A stretch of 64,000 bases of DNA from Phormidesmis priestleyi BC1401 (lineage in GTDB: Bacteria > Cyanobacteriota > Cyanobacteriia > Leptolyngbyales > Leptolyngbyaceae). The stretch lies in the NCBI RefSeq assembly GCF_001650195.1, contig NZ_LXYR01000019.1:19302-83301 (forward strand). The letters are read 5' to 3'. A program made the position numbers and the translations under genes. Of the stretch, positions 63,229 through 64,000 are shown piece by piece; the stretch's first letter is position 1; the number at the start of each line of letters is the position of its first letter. The notes beneath the pieces are model-generated. The model was not told the origin of the DNA. It did not search any database and was given only the letters and a program-made list of their open reading frames with translations.

Positions 63229-63930
63229 ATGAAAGAAGAATTCGCTGAGAAGATAGTTTCTGTTGATCAATTGCCAAATGATCCTATTGCAATGCCTCCT
63301 CCCTACTGGAGGAGTGGTAGTGCAATTTTTCATGTCATTGATGCCTTAGACGCCCTGTGTGATCTAGTTAAAGACTTGGTTCCAGTGCATGAAGAAACTG
63401 AAGACAAGCTTACAAATTTTTACGATCAATTTCCTGAAGATGACGAAAGTGAGGAAGGGCTTGAAGTGTTTGGTGAAATTTGTTCAGACCTTTGGGAGCT
63501 AGAACATAAGATCAAGATGAAAGCTGAGGTTGCTATTTTAATGAGCGCTATTGAGGCAGAAGCTTCAATAAATATGTTTTGCGTATATAACCTTCACAAG
63601 GATATAGCAGAAACCATCGAGAAACTTTCACCTTCCGAGAAATTAGTTGTGGCATCAGCATCTGTGGGACAACCTAATGCGAAAGCTAATACAGCCTATG
63701 AAGCAATTCGGAAGCTTTCTTCATGGCGAAATGCATTTGCTCATGGTCATTGCATAGATCGTCCTACTAAATCTCTTCGGCACAATCACCTGATATCACC
63801 TGAAACGTATCCGGGTGTTCCGGATACGCTTATGAACATGAAAAATTTAGTGAGAGGATATCTCAAAGCCAAAGAATACTTACGCTCAATTAGCTTAAAC
63901 CCCTATAGAACCTATTTGAGATCTAGTTGA
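63229..63930 (+). CDS. HEPN-like helical protein of unknown function
   Basis: A 233-residue acidic, helical protein. The segment AYEAIRKLSSWRNAFAHGHC contains the R-x4-H pattern (RNAFAH) of HEPN-type ribonucleases, in a region otherwise composed of helices (KMKAEVAILMSAIEAEASIN). Such proteins occur singly in cyanobacterial islands and may act in defence or stress. No partner gene is next to it. Composition is AT-rich. The last 8 bp overlap the end of a transposase gene on the other strand, so the C-terminus may have been changed by an IS insertion. Confidence 0.55.
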   Translation: MKEEFAEKIVSVDQLPNDPIAMPPPYWRSGSAIFHVIDALDALCDLVKDLVPVHEETEDKLTNFYDQFPEDDESEEGLEVFGEICSDLWELEHKIKMKAEVAILMSAIEAEASINMFCVYNLHKDIAETIEKLSPSEKLVVASASVGQPNAKANTAYEAIRKLSSWRNAFAHGHCIDRPTKSLRHNHLISPETYPGVPDTLMNMKNLVRGYLKAKEYLRSISLNPYRTYLRSS

Positions 63931-64000
63931 CTGCTAGCCGCTTGAGCATCAGTCGGATGAAGCAAAGATTGACCTTAGCTGTGGCATGATCGAGCGTTCT
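63923..64000 (-). CDS. C-terminal end of an IS transposase (partial)
   Basis: The minus-strand frame runs from the right window edge to the TAG at 63923-63925 and encodes 25 residues: RTLDHATAKVNLCFIRLMLK and then RLAVN. This ending is common in cyanobacterial IS5-type transposases. The rest of the element lies outside the window, so family, length and intactness cannot be judged. The 3' end overlaps the HEPN-like gene. Confidence 0.7.
   Translation of the reverse strand, partial: RTLDHATAKVNLCFIRLMLKRLAVN

Overview
The window comes from a cyanobacterial chromosome, probably a filamentous Leptolyngbya-like or related lineage. The evidence is the very high density of the HIP1 octamer GCGATCGC and its CGATCG core, and the gene set: carotenoid isomerase, NdhD, a Mo-nitrogenase C-terminal family protein, DUF3181, DUF4336, GH57/DUF3536, HpnB and squalene-hopene cyclase. 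Genus and species cannot be fixed from the sequence alone.

Positions 1-22,700 are mostly core metabolism: carotenoid isomerisation (crtH), riboflavin (ribD), an alpha-glucan-type GH57 enzyme, Ca2+/H+ exchange (cax), tRNA methylation (trmFO), histidine (hisH), rRNA methylation (rsmD), molybdopterin (moaC), one tRNA-Arg(ACG), isoprenoids (ispD), a heptose-type pair (GT9 plus a GmhB-like phosphatase) and pantothenate (panB). Several convergent genes overlap by 4 bp at their stops. A run of small stress or envelope proteins (20,986-22,632) ends with a CsbD protein. Next come cysQ, an AAA-like pseudogene split by a miniature transposable element, and a single-module nonribosomal peptide synthetase (26,256-30,437).

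Positions 31,000-43,000 hold an envelope/secretion group (repeat protein, L,D-transpeptidase, GH76), a small type IA topoisomerase, phosphoglucomutase, HU, a DEDDh exonuclease, a GIY-YIG/TM/SH3b fusion, a RelE-type toxin-antitoxin pair between 22-bp direct repeats, and a photolyase. Positions 43,000-55,300 mix housekeeping genes (ndhD, prmA, serA, nadK) with accessory ones: a HEPN-like protein, a Uma2 endonuclease, and a GmrSD-like DUF262/DUF1524 nuclease that has an attC-like palindrome directly behind its stop codon.

The right end (55,289-64,000) is the most dynamic part. Squalene-hopene cyclase carries an in-frame 150-bp palindromic repeat element. The divergent hpnB gene is followed by two accessory modules: DUF6602 nuclease-like plus MntA/HepT, then YefM/YoeB. 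A further copy of the hpnB 3' end follows each module. The first copy differs from the native end only by synonymous changes over about 53 codons. This suggests an insertion hotspot at the 3' end of hpnB that rebuilds the target gene. Beyond it lie a second GGCGTTGCTGAAT-ended MITE, 42-bp tandem repeats, another inverted-repeat element, a HEPN-like gene and the end of an IS transposase.
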